Assembly (NCBI GenBank): GCA_947386115.1
Contig: CANDNO010000026.1
Location: 1 to 32,169, forward strand
From: an uncultured Muribaculaceae bacterium
Lineage (GTDB): Bacteria > Bacteroidota > Bacteroidia > Bacteroidales > Muribaculaceae
Direction of reading: 5' to 3'
Length of the DNA: 32,169 bases
Shown: piece after piece, positions 7,973 through 16,344 of the stretch
Numbering within the stretch: position 1 is the first letter of the stretch
How the letters are laid out: the number at the start of each line of letters is the position of its first letter
Translations under genes and position numbers: made by a program
Notes under the pieces: generated by a model
Databases searched by the model: none
The model's input: the letters and a program-made list of their open reading frames with translations, nothing else
What the model was told of the DNA's origin: nothing

Positions 7973-9130
7973 ATGGCAACTAAAACTTATTCTCCTGTAG
8001 TACAGGAGTTACTCGACCTGATCGAGAAAAACGGCTGGCGCGATAAATTCCAGAAGGCACTTGACAACTGTCATGCTCTGAATACAATTGAATACGAACC
8101 CATCAAGACTCTTGACGACTATTTTGACTGGTTGGAGTCAAACCTCCACTGGGTGCCTAAAGAGGACCCCGAGGGTGACATCGTCTACCAGCACGTGACA
8201 ATGTTCTATTTCCTGCTCGACCAGAGCCCTGTCAAGGAACTGCAGACACCTATCATCCCCAGCAAGCTCAAGGACAACGTTATGCCCGAGCTCACACCGC
8301 TCAGCAAGTGGATGCGTAAGTTTGTAATCTCTCTGGGCCAGTGGATGGATACCCCCGAGTCGCTTAACGACGAGGCCGTGAAATCATACTATGATGCTCC
8401 TCGTTACAACATGGGCGACTATGAAATGCCCATGGGCGGCTGGAAGACATTCAACCAGTTCTTTGCCCGCAGCGTGAAACCCGGCTATCGTCCTATCGCA
8501 GCTATCAACGACGACCATGTGATTACATCACCGGCCGACTCAACCAACGACGGTCAGTGGGAGGTGAATGCCGAGTCACAGGTAAATGTCAAAGGCCTCG
8601 AATGGAGCATCGAAGAGCTGCTTCAGGGCAGTAAGTACAAGGATGATTTCAAAGGCGGTATCTGGATCCACCAGTTCCTGAATACTACCGACTATCACCG
8701 CCAGCACGCACCTGTAGGCGGCAAGGTACTTGAAGCCCGCGAGATCCAGGGCGCCACATGGCTTGGCGTTACCACCGAGCCTATCGAGGGCGACGAAAAG
8801 GGACGTGTAAAGATCGTACGCCGCAAGCTTACCGCTCTTGACGAGGCCGGATATCAGTTCTTGCAGACACGTGGTCTTATCGTCATCCAGTCGGCCATCG
8901 GTAAAGTTGCCGTTCTGCCTATGGGTATGGCCCAGGTATCATCGATTATCGTTACTGCCGAGGAAGGTACCACACTGCGCAAGGGTGAGGAAATCAGCTA
9001 CTTCCAGTTTGGTGGATCGGACATCGTAATGGTATTCGAGCGCGCGTCGAACGTTAGCATCACAGCCCAGCCCGGCGTACACTACAAGGTAGGTACACGT
9101 ATCGCACAGGCTTTCCCGGCCGGTGAATAA
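7973..9130 (+). CDS. Pyruvoyl-dependent PSD/PsiD-like decarboxylase
   Basis: A 385-residue member of the phosphatidylserine decarboxylase family with an extra N-terminal domain (about 1-150), the arrangement (PSDC domain plus PS_Dcarbxylase) found in fungal L-tryptophan decarboxylase PsiD. Catalytic features are complete: SPADS with Asp189, TTDYHRQHAPVGG with His242, and FQFGGSD, where self-cleavage at Gly348/Ser349 would give a 37-residue alpha chain with an N-terminal pyruvoyl group. Classical PSD has LGST here; GGS is a variant. No membrane segment or signal peptide is seen, unlike membrane-bound lipid PSDs, and it lies between an amino-acid decarboxylase and an amino-acid antiporter. An amino-acid substrate is therefore more likely than phosphatidylserine (inference). 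Confidence 0.82.
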   Translation: MATKTYSPVVQELLDLIEKNGWRDKFQKALDNCHALNTIEYEPIKTLDDYFDWLESNLHWVPKEDPEGDIVYQHVTMFYFLLDQSPVKELQTPIIPSKLKDNVMPELTPLSKWMRKFVISLGQWMDTPESLNDEAVKSYYDAPRYNMGDYEMPMGGWKTFNQFFARSVKPGYRPIAAINDDHVITSPADSTNDGQWEVNAESQVNVKGLEWSIEELLQGSKYKDDFKGGIWIHQFLNTTDYHRQHAPVGGKVLEAREIQGATWLGVTTEPIEGDEKGRVKIVRRKLTALDEAGYQFLQTRGLIVIQSAIGKVAVLPMGMAQVSSIIVTAEEGTTLRKGEEISYFQFGGSDIVMVFERASNVSITAQPGVHYKVGTRIAQAFPAGE

Positions 9131-9153
9131 TCCCCGCGCATTAGAGAATTAAT

Positions 9154-9200
9154 TGTAGGGGCATCGCATCTGCATGACATCGCGAGGCGATGTCCCTACA
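9154..9200. repeat. REP-like hairpin element, copy 1
   Basis: Outer arms TGTAGGGGCATCGC (9154-9167) and GCGATGTCCCTACA (9187-9200) form an inverted repeat. The right half is also a hairpin: ACATCGC GAG GCGATGT. The left hairpin is degenerate. The same plan occurs at 28140-28214. It lies between the pyruvoyl decarboxylase and the antiporter gene and could affect transcription or message stability there. Confidence 0.7.
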
Positions 9201-9232
9201 TTATTATTTAGGCCGAATTAAAACTATTGTTT

Positions 9233-10849
9233 ATGAGCAAGAAGACAGCACTGCCACCCGAACCCGAGGTGACAAAATCAGGTCGAAAAAAAATATCATC
9301 GACAGCCAAGGGGTCTCTGACCATGATCGCGATGGCGATAATGATCATCACCTCCATCCTGAGTCTACGCGGACTGCCGAGTGAGGCAAAGTTCGGCACG
9401 CAGTCCACATTCTATTATATACTGGCAGCTGTAGTGTTCCTGCTGCCATTCTCGCTTGTGTGTGCCGAGCTCGCATCGACCTATACCAAGTCGGGAGGTC
9501 TCTACCGCTGGGTATCAGAAGCCTTTGGCCCCCGATGGGGCTGGACGGCGATGTATCTCGAGTGGCAGACAATCATATTCTGGTTCCCCACCGTGCTTAT
9601 GTTCGGAGCCGTATCGCTCGCGTTCATATTCTGGCCCGAGAGCTTCGACGAGCGGCTTGCATCCAACAAGGTTTACACGCTTGTCATAGCGCTCGCAGTC
9701 TACTGGCTGGCGACACTCAACTCATTCCGCGGTCAGAAATCGGCCAACAAGCTCAGCACCATGGGCGGACTGTTCGGCACCATCATCCCCGGCGCGATAC
9801 TGCTCGTGCTCGGCGTGATATATGTGTGCTCCGGTAAACCTATCGCACTGGCCGACGTGCCTTTCTTCCCCGATTTTTCTCATCTGAGCACTATCGTACT
9901 CGCAGCGTCGATATTCCTTTTTTACGGCGGCATGGAGATACAGGCGGTGCATATCAACGATATGAAAAACCCCGCCAAGGAATTCCCCCGCGCCGTGTTC
10001 ATCGCCATCATAGTTATCGTAGCCGTCTACACCCTCGGCACGCTCGTGATAGGACTCGTGATTCCCTCGCAGAATATCAACCTGTTGCAATCGCTGCTTG
10101 TAGCCTATAACGCCCTGTGGGCCAGCTTTGACCTCGCATGGCTCGGCAACGTGATGGCAGTCTTCATCATGTTTGGAGTCATCGGACAGGTGAGCGCCCT
10201 CGTTACCGGTCCCGCCACCGGCCTTATGGCAGTTGCACAGTCGGGTTATCTCCCCATGTCGCTGCAGAAAGTCAACAAGAACGGCGTCAACAAGTCGATA
10301 CTGTTGATCGAAGGAGCCTTTGTTACCATTCTCAGCCTCGTAGTGATAGTGCTTCCTACCGTAGAGTCGGCCTATCAGATAATGTCACAGATGGCAACCA
10401 TCATCTACCTCATCATGGTGCTGATGATTTACGGAGCATTCATACGCCTGCGCCGCACACAACCCGACAAGCCTCGCGGCTTCAAGGTGCCCGGCGGAAA
10501 GTTTGGCGAATATCTCGTCTGTGCGATAGGAATTCTTGGCGCACTGCTTGCCCTGGTACTCAGCTACCTGCCCCCCGCCCAGATCTCTACCGGCAGCCCC
10601 ATCGTCTATATAGGTATAATTGTAATAGGCGTCGGCATCTTTGTAGCGCTCCCGCTGTGGGTTTACTCTAAACGCAAACCCTCGTGGCGTAACCCCAACG
10701 CCCACTTCTACCCCTTCGACTGGCAGATAGAAGGCCGCAAACCATGGGAAGTATCCAAGTGGAAAGCCGACTACACCCCCACCGAAGATGAAGTCGAAGC
10801 CGCCGAGACCCAAGCCATCTGCAACCACGCCACCCAGAAACACTGCTAA
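9233..10849 (+). CDS. APC-family amino-acid/amine antiporter (GadC-like)
   Basis: A 538-residue inner-membrane transporter of the amino acid-polyamine-organocation superfamily with about 12 hydrophobic segments. The N-terminus has GSLTMIAMAIMIITSILSLRGLP, resembling the first-helix substrate region of glutamate:GABA antiporters, followed by the AELASTYTKSGGLYRWV stretch typical of APC transporters. The long charged C-terminal tail (after about residue 475, WRNPNAHFYPFDWQIEGRKPWEV) recalls the cytosolic C-plug region of GadC. ATG 9233 is preferred over a TTG two codons upstream. It follows the two decarboxylases by about 100 bases holding a hairpin repeat, so it probably imports the substrate amino acid and exports the amine, consuming a cytoplasmic proton per cycle. 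Exchange specificity is inferred. Confidence 0.85.
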   Translation: MSKKTALPPEPEVTKSGRKKISSTAKGSLTMIAMAIMIITSILSLRGLPSEAKFGTQSTFYYILAAVVFLLPFSLVCAELASTYTKSGGLYRWVSEAFGPRWGWTAMYLEWQTIIFWFPTVLMFGAVSLAFIFWPESFDERLASNKVYTLVIALAVYWLATLNSFRGQKSANKLSTMGGLFGTIIPGAILLVLGVIYVCSGKPIALADVPFFPDFSHLSTIVLAASIFLFYGGMEIQAVHINDMKNPAKEFPRAVFIAIIVIVAVYTLGTLVIGLVIPSQNINLLQSLLVAYNALWASFDLAWLGNVMAVFIMFGVIGQVSALVTGPATGLMAVAQSGYLPMSLQKVNKNGVNKSILLIEGAFVTILSLVVIVLPTVESAYQIMSQMATIIYLIMVLMIYGAFIRLRRTQPDKPRGFKVPGGKFGEYLVCAIGILGALLALVLSYLPPAQISTGSPIVYIGIIVIGVGIFVALPLWVYSKRKPSWRNPNAHFYPFDWQIEGRKPWEVSKWKADYTPTEDEVEAAETQAICNHATQKHC

Positions 10850-10886
10850 TCCCCCCTCTGAATACCTGATACTTGTTTAAATAGTA

Positions 10887-10927
10887 ATGAGGCTGTGCCG
10901 TAAAACGTGATTACGACACAGCCTCAT
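10887..10927. terminator. Bidirectional terminator between antiporter and esterase genes
   Basis: ATGAGGCTGTGCCGTAA (10887-10903) pairs with TTACGACACAGCCTCAT (10911-10927) with one mismatch in 17 bp and a 7-base loop. It separates two converging genes. The T-tract is weak (AATTCTTTAT). Confidence 0.75.
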
Positions 10928-10961
10928 AATTCTTTATCAGAGTATTATGGCCCGGCGGGGA

Positions 10962-12062
10962 TTATTCGATGACTTTGTCGGTGAGGGGCCAGTCCATCAT
11001 GGTGGCGATGTAGGGGATGAGCATCATTGACATCTTCTTTTGGCCGTTGTGGTTGGGGTGCCATACGGCGCCACGGTCGGTGGTGGCGTTAAGGTAGTCG
11101 GTGGGCATGCGTATGAGGCGTATGTTGGGTGTGTCGAATTTTGCGATTGCCTCGGTGTAGTAGCTCTCGACGGGGGCCGACACGGCGTAGGGTATCACGC
11201 AGAGCACTTTGATGTCGTTGCCGTATTTGTCGAATATGTTTTTAAGGATTTCGGTGTAGGAGTCGACAAACTCGGCGCGGTAGGGATGGGGCTCGGTCGA
11301 GAAGTCGTTGGCGCCTAAGTTGATGACTACGAGGTCGGGACGGTAGGCTTCGAAGTTCCAGCGTGAGAGTGTGTCCTCGTCGAGTGTCTGCAGGTACTTG
11401 TGTTTCATCGATACCTCCGATACGCGCACCGAGTCGCCGTAGTTGCGTACGGCTCCGCGGCCCGAGTGGGCTATGATGGCATAGTCGGCGTCGAAGTAGC
11501 GGGGTATGATGGTGGAGTAGGCGAGATTGCAGTTCTCGCTCTCGGGTGTGAATGGTTCGGAGCGGTCGAGTCCTTCGGTGCCGAAGCCGGCCGACAGGGA
11601 GTTGCCTATGAACTCGATGAAGCGGGAGCGTGGCTCGGTGGCGGTCATCGACCCGCCGCGTGGCAGGATGAATTCGTGGAACGTTGTGGTGCCTGTCTCA
11701 CCCTCGGTGCGCTTTTTTATCGCTATGTTGTGGGTGCCGCGGGGCAGACCCTCCACTACGGTGACGATGGTGTCGTTGGAGGCGGCTTTGAATTTTCCGG
11801 TAGGGCGGCCGTCGACGGTGACGTCGAAATAGCTCTTGCGGGTGTCGCTAAGGCGTAGTTTCAGCTCGCGCCCGTCGAGCATGGTTTCGAAATAGGTTCC
11901 GCTCCAGTCGAAGCGCACGCCCCCGCCATCGGGGAGAACTTCGGTGCGGCCCACGGCGCGCACGGCGGTCGAGTCGTCGGCCTGATATACTTTCAGGTTG
12001 TTGGCGGCCTGGGCGGTCAGTCCCAAGGCGAGAGATAACGTGATGAGTGAAATGTATTTCAT
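10962..12062 (-). CDS. Secreted SGNH esterase, carbohydrate esterase family 2-like
   Basis: A 366-residue protein with signal peptide MKYISLITLSLALGLTAQA, an N-terminal beta-sandwich of about 120 residues (RFDWSGTYFETMLDGRELKLRL region) and a C-terminal SGNH hydrolase domain. This two-domain layout is that of CE2 acetyl-xylan/acetyl-mannan esterases. Block I is FIGNSLSAGFG with nucleophile Ser155, block III is NLGANDFS, and block V is WHPNHNG with the catalytic His. The usual Asp of a DxxH block V is not present, consistent with the Ser-His dyad known in CE2. It probably removes acetyl groups from dietary or host polysaccharide in the periplasm. Monocistronic; no GH gene adjoins it. Confidence 0.85.
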   Translation of the reverse strand: MKYISLITLSLALGLTAQAANNLKVYQADDSTAVRAVGRTEVLPDGGGVRFDWSGTYFETMLDGRELKLRLSDTRKSYFDVTVDGRPTGKFKAASNDTIVTVVEGLPRGTHNIAIKKRTEGETGTTTFHEFILPRGGSMTATEPRSRFIEFIGNSLSAGFGTEGLDRSEPFTPESENCNLAYSTIIPRYFDADYAIIAHSGRGAVRNYGDSVRVSEVSMKHKYLQTLDEDTLSRWNFEAYRPDLVVINLGANDFSTEPHPYRAEFVDSYTEILKNIFDKYGNDIKVLCVIPYAVSAPVESYYTEAIAKFDTPNIRLIRMPTDYLNATTDRGAVWHPNHNGQKKMSMMLIPYIATMMDWPLTDKVIE

Positions 12063-12090
12063 GATACTGTTGTATGATATAATGTTTCGG

Positions 12091-12098
12091 CAAAGATA
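12091..12098 (-). promoter_or_regulatory. -7 box of the CE2-like esterase gene
   Basis: On the minus strand this reads TATCTTTG, a full match to TAnnTTTG, about 29 bases before the ATG. The -33 element is not obvious. Confidence 0.5.
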
Positions 12099-12159
12099 AG
12101 ACTATTTTTCGTATCGTTGACTACGTCTTAGATACTTTCGCTCGGCAAAACCAAATAAA

Positions 12160-12192
12160 TTTGTTTTTGCGCTCGACTTATTCGTATCTTTG
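12160..12192 (+). promoter_or_regulatory. Promoter of the cation/proton antiporter gene
   Basis: TTTG at 12160-12163, 21 bases, then TATCTTTG at 12185-12192. Transcription should begin near 12197-12200, at or within a few bases of the ATG, so the message is likely leaderless or almost so. Confidence 0.65.
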
Positions 12193-12199
12193 TGCAATT

Positions 12200-13696
12200 A
12201 TGAGCATTATTACATCCGAAAACATACTGGCCGTGGGGTCGACGCTGCTTATAGCGGGCGTGCTGATAGGCAAGCTGAGCTATCGTGTGGGACTCCCGTT
12301 GCTGTTGATCTTCCTGCTCGTGGGCATGGGGTTTGGCTGTGACGGCCTCGGTATTCATTTCAACGATATGCATTCGGCCCAGTTTGTGGGTATGATTGCT
12401 CTGTGTGTGATTCTCTTTTCGGGCGGCCTGTCGACGAGTTATCGGGCTATCAGGCCTGTGATTGTTCCGGGACTGGTGCTGTCGACTGTAGGTGTGTGCC
12501 TTACGGCTCTGTTTACGGGCCTGTTTATATGGTGGCTGTCGGGTATGTCGTGGACCAACATTCATTTTGCGCTGGTGCCGTCTCTGCTGCTGGCGGCTAC
12601 GATGTCGTCGACCGACTCGGCGTCGGTGTTCGGTATTCTCGGTAGCCGGCATGTGGGGCTGAAGAATAATCTGCGCCCTATGCTCGAACTTGAGAGTGGC
12701 TCGAATGATCCTATGGCCTATATGCTAACCATCGTGTTGATTACGGCTTTAACGCCGGGCGAATCGGTCAGCGCCGGCGGTATCGTGATGCAGCTGCTGT
12801 TGCAGTTTGGCGTGGGCGCAGCGATGGGATTCGTGATGGGATATGCCGCCCGCTGGCTTGCGCGTGCCTATGTGAACATGAGCCGTCGACAGGGTGGCGA
12901 GGATGCGAGCCAGTCGACAGCAATGCTCACGATCATGATACTCGGCTCGGTGTTCCTTACGTTCTCGCTCACGAGCGACCTTCAGGGCAACGGCTATCTC
13001 GCTGTATATATTCTGGGTATCTTTCTGGGTAATACCTCGTTGCCCAACCGCCGCGGTATAGTTAAGTTTGTCGACGGTTTCACGTGGCTGTCACAGATCG
13101 TGGTGTTCCTGATGCTCGGACTGCTCGTGAACCCCGGCGAGATGCTCGATGTGGCTCCCGTGTCGCTGCTCATTGGAGCGTTCATGATTCTGGCGGGAAG
13201 ACCGCTCAGTGTGATGCTTTCGTTGGCGCCCTTCGGCCGTATCGACTTGCGTAGCCGCCTGTTTGTATCGTGGGTGGGACTGCGCGGTGCCGTGCCTATC
13301 ATTTTTGCCACCTACCCGGTGATAGCCGATATCGAGGGGGCGGGGCAGATTTTCAATGTCGTGTTTTTTGTGACCCTGCTCTCGCTGCTCGTGCAGGGAA
13401 CGACGGTCATATACAGCGCCGACAAGCTGGGACTCACCGATGCCGACAGTGAGGATACGGCCGACAGTTTCGGCGTGGATCTGGCCGACAATCTCCCCAC
13501 GACGCTGCACACCGTGACGCTCACGCCCGAGCAACTCGCAGCCGGAAACACCCTGCGCGATATCAAACTGCCCGAGGGAACGCTCGTGATGATGGTGCGC
13601 CGCGGCACAAGCTATATCGTGCCCAACGGTACACGCCGCCTGCACCCGGGCGACACTCTGCTGCTCATACGCGAGGAGCAGAATGACGCCCGCTGA
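12200..13696 (+). CDS. CPA1-type K+(Na+)/H+ antiporter with TrkA-C domain
   Basis: A 498-residue inner-membrane exchanger of the CPA1/NhaP2 (CvrA) type. Residues 1 to about 400 hold roughly 12 membrane helices; LELESGSNDPMAYML contains the conserved ESGSNDP ion-binding motif. The last 80 residues form a soluble TrkA-C-like domain (TVTLTPEQLAAGNTLRDIKLPEGTLVMMV...HPGDTLLLI) that in relatives senses nucleotides or regulates K+ efflux. ATG 12200 is chosen because the promoter's -7 box ends only 8 bases upstream; the longer open frame (from 12161) would start inside the promoter. Monocistronic, followed by the tRNA promoter. Confidence 0.88.
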   Translation: MSIITSENILAVGSTLLIAGVLIGKLSYRVGLPLLLIFLLVGMGFGCDGLGIHFNDMHSAQFVGMIALCVILFSGGLSTSYRAIRPVIVPGLVLSTVGVCLTALFTGLFIWWLSGMSWTNIHFALVPSLLLAATMSSTDSASVFGILGSRHVGLKNNLRPMLELESGSNDPMAYMLTIVLITALTPGESVSAGGIVMQLLLQFGVGAAMGFVMGYAARWLARAYVNMSRRQGGEDASQSTAMLTIMILGSVFLTFSLTSDLQGNGYLAVYILGIFLGNTSLPNRRGIVKFVDGFTWLSQIVVFLMLGLLVNPGEMLDVAPVSLLIGAFMILAGRPLSVMLSLAPFGRIDLRSRLFVSWVGLRGAVPIIFATYPVIADIEGAGQIFNVVFFVTLLSLLVQGTTVIYSADKLGLTDADSEDTADSFGVDLADNLPTTLHTVTLTPEQLAAGNTLRDIKLPEGTLVMMVRRGTSYIVPNGTRRLHPGDTLLLIREEQNDAR

Positions 13697-13779
13697 ACTC
13701 CCGGAGCGTAAAAACAGACAGGTGGCGCAGGCCAAAAAAGCAAGTTTTTGCAGGGAATTTGAAAATTTTTCGGAAAAAG

Positions 13780-13810
13780 TTTGCAGATTCAAAAAAAGTC
13801 CGTACCTTTG
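13780..13810 (+). promoter_or_regulatory. Promoter of tRNA-Val
   Basis: TTTG (13780-13783), exactly 19 bases, TACCTTTG (13803-13810): a consensus Bacteroidota promoter 20 bases before the mature tRNA. Confidence 0.8.
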
Positions 13811-13829
13811 CAACGCTTTCAGCGAGAAA

Positions 13830-13907
13830 GGGCGCTTAGCTCAGCTGGTTCAGAGCATCTGCCTTACAAGCAGAGGGTCGGGGGTTCGAATCCCTCAGCG
13901 CCCACCA
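13830..13907 (+). tRNA. tRNA-Val, anticodon UAC
   Basis: Cloverleaf: acceptor GGGCGCT pairs with AGCGCCC; D stem GCTC/GAGC; anticodon stem TCTGC/GCAGA with loop CTTACAA, anticodon TAC; T arm GGGGG TTCGAAT CCCTC; discriminator A. The CCA end is encoded (13905-13907). It is a single tRNA flanked by its own promoter and terminator. Confidence 0.97.
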
Positions 13908-13914
13908 AGAATGT

Positions 13915-13948
13915 CCCGAGTGCATACCGCATTCGGGCTTATTTTTTT
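13915..13948 (+). terminator. Terminator of tRNA-Val
   Basis: CCCGAGTGC (13915-13923), loop ATACC, GCATTCGGG (13929-13937) with one G-T pair, then a run of T with one A. A classical intrinsic terminator 8 bases after the tRNA. Confidence 0.85.
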
Positions 13949-14020
13949 ATCGGGGAATTTTTTTAACGGGATTTCAACAAAATTTAAACGATATGTTAAC
14001 CGAAGATTCTGAAAAATAGG

Positions 14021-14028
14021 TAACTTTG
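14021..14028 (+). promoter_or_regulatory. -7 box of the pta-ackA operon
   Basis: TAACTTTG matches TAnnTTTG and lies 52 bases before the pta start. No clear TTTG is present at -33. Confidence 0.5.
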
Positions 14029-14079
14029 CGTTTCGTAACGTACTATATACAGTCAATAATATAATCCTAACATATCGAT

Positions 14080-15090
14080 ATGGAACTCTTTGAAAAGATG
14101 ACACGACGCGCCAAGGAAAACGTGCAGCGCATCGTGCTTCCCGAGGGAACTGAACCCCGTACTCTCACTACTGCCGACCGAATCATTGCCGACGGCATAG
14201 CTAAAGTTATTCTGATAGGTGATCCCGCGGAGATTCTGCGCCTCGCCGGCGAGTTGAAGCTTGACAATATAGCCAAGGCTACCATCGTTAATCCGGCCGA
14301 CGAAGCTGTCATCGACCGCTACGCCCCCCTCTTCTTCGAGCTTCGCAAGAAGAAAGGCATCACGATGGAAGAGGCTCGCCTTACCACGGCCAACCCTCTC
14401 TACCTCGGTTGCCTTATGGTGAAGGCCGGTGATGCCGACGGCCAGGTAGCCGGCGCCATGAACACGACAGGTAACGTGTTGCGCGCTGCGTTCCAGGTTA
14501 TTAAGACTCAGCCGGGCATAAGCGTCGTATCGGGCGCTTTCATCATGCTCCTCCCCAAGGGACTGAATTTCGGTACCGACGGCGTGATGGTGTTTGCCGA
14601 CTGTGCCGTTGTGCCTGATCCTACCGCTCCCGAGCTCGCCCAGATTGCAGTATCGGCTGCCCAGACCGCCCGCGATATCGCCGGCATCGAGCCCCGAGTG
14701 GCTATGCTCAGCTTCTCGACCAAGGGTAGCGCTCACCACGAGCGTGTCGACAAGGTAATCGAGGCCACCAAGATCGCACGCGAGATGCAGCCCGGCCTTA
14801 TCATCGACGGCGAGCTTCAGGCCGATGCCGCCATCGTTCCCGGCGTGAGCAGCTCCAAGGCTCCCGATTCGCCCCTGAGCGGTCGCGCCAATGTTCTTGT
14901 TTTCCCGTCGCTCGAGGTGGGCAATATCGCCTATAAGCTTGTGCAGCGTCTTGGCGGTGTTGAGGCAGTGGGCCCTGTGCTCCAGGGTCTTGCCGCTCCG
15001 GTCAACGACCTGTCGCGCGGCTGTTTCCCCGAGGATATCTACAAGACCATCATCATGACCTGCAACCAGGCAATAGGTCTTAAAGCCTAA
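14080..15090 (+). CDS. pta: Phosphate acetyltransferase
   Basis: A 336-residue short-form Pta, cytoplasmic, converting acetyl-CoA and phosphate to acetyl phosphate and CoA. It consists of the PTA_PTB domain alone, without the N-terminal DRTGG/P-loop part of the long E. coli enzyme. Recognisable stretches include [20 protein letters not shown] (from residue 8), [44 protein letters not shown], and the C-terminal [20 protein letters not shown]. The acetate kinase gene follows 39 bases later, so together they form the fermentative acetate/ATP pathway. Confidence 0.95.
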   Translation: MELFEKMTRRAKENVQRIVLPEGTEPRTLTTADRIIADGIAKVILIGDPAEILRLAGELKLDNIAKATIVNPADEAVIDRYAPLFFELRKKKGITMEEARLTTANPLYLGCLMVKAGDADGQVAGAMNTTGNVLRAAFQVIKTQPGISVVSGAFIMLLPKGLNFGTDGVMVFADCAVVPDPTAPELAQIAVSAAQTARDIAGIEPRVAMLSFSTKGSAHHERVDKVIEATKIAREMQPGLIIDGELQADAAIVPGVSSSKAPDSPLSGRANVLVFPSLEVGNIAYKLVQRLGGVEAVGPVLQGLAAPVNDLSRGCFPEDIYKTIIMTCNQAIGLKA

Positions 15091-15129
15091 CTATAATCAG
15101 GAATTTCGAATAACTATTAATCAAAAGCA

Positions 15130-16323
15130 ATGAAAATCTTAGTTTTGAACTGTGGTAGCAGTTCGGTCAAATACAAACTCATCGATACCGACAACGATAA
15201 TACCCTTGCCGAGGGTGGAGTAGAGAAAATAGGCCTCGCCGACGGTTTCCTGAAATACAAGAAAGCCGACGGTACAAAGGTAATCCAGCCCCTGGGTCTC
15301 GTTGACCACAAGGGTGCCGTCGAGGCTATTTTGGCCAACCTTACCGACCCCACTGTAGGCTGCATCAAGAGCTACAGCGAGATCGACGCCGTTGGTCACC
15401 GCGTCGTGCATGGTGCCGAGAAGTTCAACAAGAGCGTCCTTATCAACGACGAGGTGCTCCAGCAGGTCAAGGACTGCTACGACCTCGCTCCCCTGCACAA
15501 TCCCGCCAATGTTACCGGCATCGAGGCTATCGAGGCTGTACTTCCCGGCATCAAGCAGGTAGCAGTGTTCGACACCGCTTTCCACCAGACTATGCCCGCC
15601 AAGAGCTACATGTATGCTCTTCCCTACAAGTTCTACGAGAAAGACGGCGTTCGCCGTTATGGCTTCCATGGCACCAGCCACCGTTACGTCTCGCAGCGCG
15701 TGTGCGAGTTCCTCGGCATCGATATCAAGGGCACTAAAATCATCACCTGCCACGTGGGTAACGGCGGCTCGATAACCGCAGTCCTCGACGGCAAGAGCGT
15801 TGACACATCGATGGGTCTCACTCCCACCGAGGGTCTCATGATGGGTACCCGCGTGGGCGATGTCGATCCCGGTGCTCTCGCTTTCCTCATGAAGAAATAC
15901 AACTGGACCGCCGACGACATGCAGCGCGTAATCAACAAAGAGAGCGGCATGGGCGGTGTGAGCGAGATTTCAAGCGATATGCGCGAGATCGAGGCCGCTG
16001 TCAACGCCGGCAACGAGCGTGCCAAGATGGCCCTCGACATGTATGAACAGCGCATCACCAAGTACATCGGCGCTTATGCAGCCGAGATGGGTGGTGTCGA
16101 CATTATCGTCTTCACCGGCGGTGTAGGCGAGAACCAGACAGGCGTTCGCTCCAACGTGTGTCGTCCCCTTGCATTCATGGGTGTTGAGATCGATGAGGCC
16201 TACAATGCCACAGTGCGCGGCGAGGAGGCTATCATATCGACTCCATCTTCGCGTGTGAAGGTGTGCGTTATCCCCACCGACGAGGAGCTCATGATTGCCC
16301 GCGATACCCAGGCATTGGTATAA
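15130..16323 (+). CDS. ackA: Acetate kinase
   Basis: A 397-residue ASKHA-fold kinase producing acetate and ATP from acetyl phosphate and ADP. Signatures: MKILVLNCGSSSVKYKL (phosphate-binding N-terminus), the DTAFHQTMP substrate loop, RRYGFHGTSHRYV, CHVGNGGSITAV, and VFTGGVGENQTGVR (adenine-binding). Full length for the family. It forms an operon with pta. Confidence 0.96.
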   Translation: MKILVLNCGSSSVKYKLIDTDNDNTLAEGGVEKIGLADGFLKYKKADGTKVIQPLGLVDHKGAVEAILANLTDPTVGCIKSYSEIDAVGHRVVHGAEKFNKSVLINDEVLQQVKDCYDLAPLHNPANVTGIEAIEAVLPGIKQVAVFDTAFHQTMPAKSYMYALPYKFYEKDGVRRYGFHGTSHRYVSQRVCEFLGIDIKGTKIITCHVGNGGSITAVLDGKSVDTSMGLTPTEGLMMGTRVGDVDPGALAFLMKKYNWTADDMQRVINKESGMGGVSEISSDMREIEAAVNAGNERAKMALDMYEQRITKYIGAYAAEMGGVDIIVFTGGVGENQTGVRSNVCRPLAFMGVEIDEAYNATVRGEEAIISTPSSRVKVCVIPTDEELMIARDTQALV

Positions 16324-16344
16324 ATCGATAAAAAAGATTTGAAA

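Noticed and set aside
13683-14012. Plus-strand frame running through tRNA-Val
   Set aside because: It spans the tRNA, its promoter and its terminator; chance frame.
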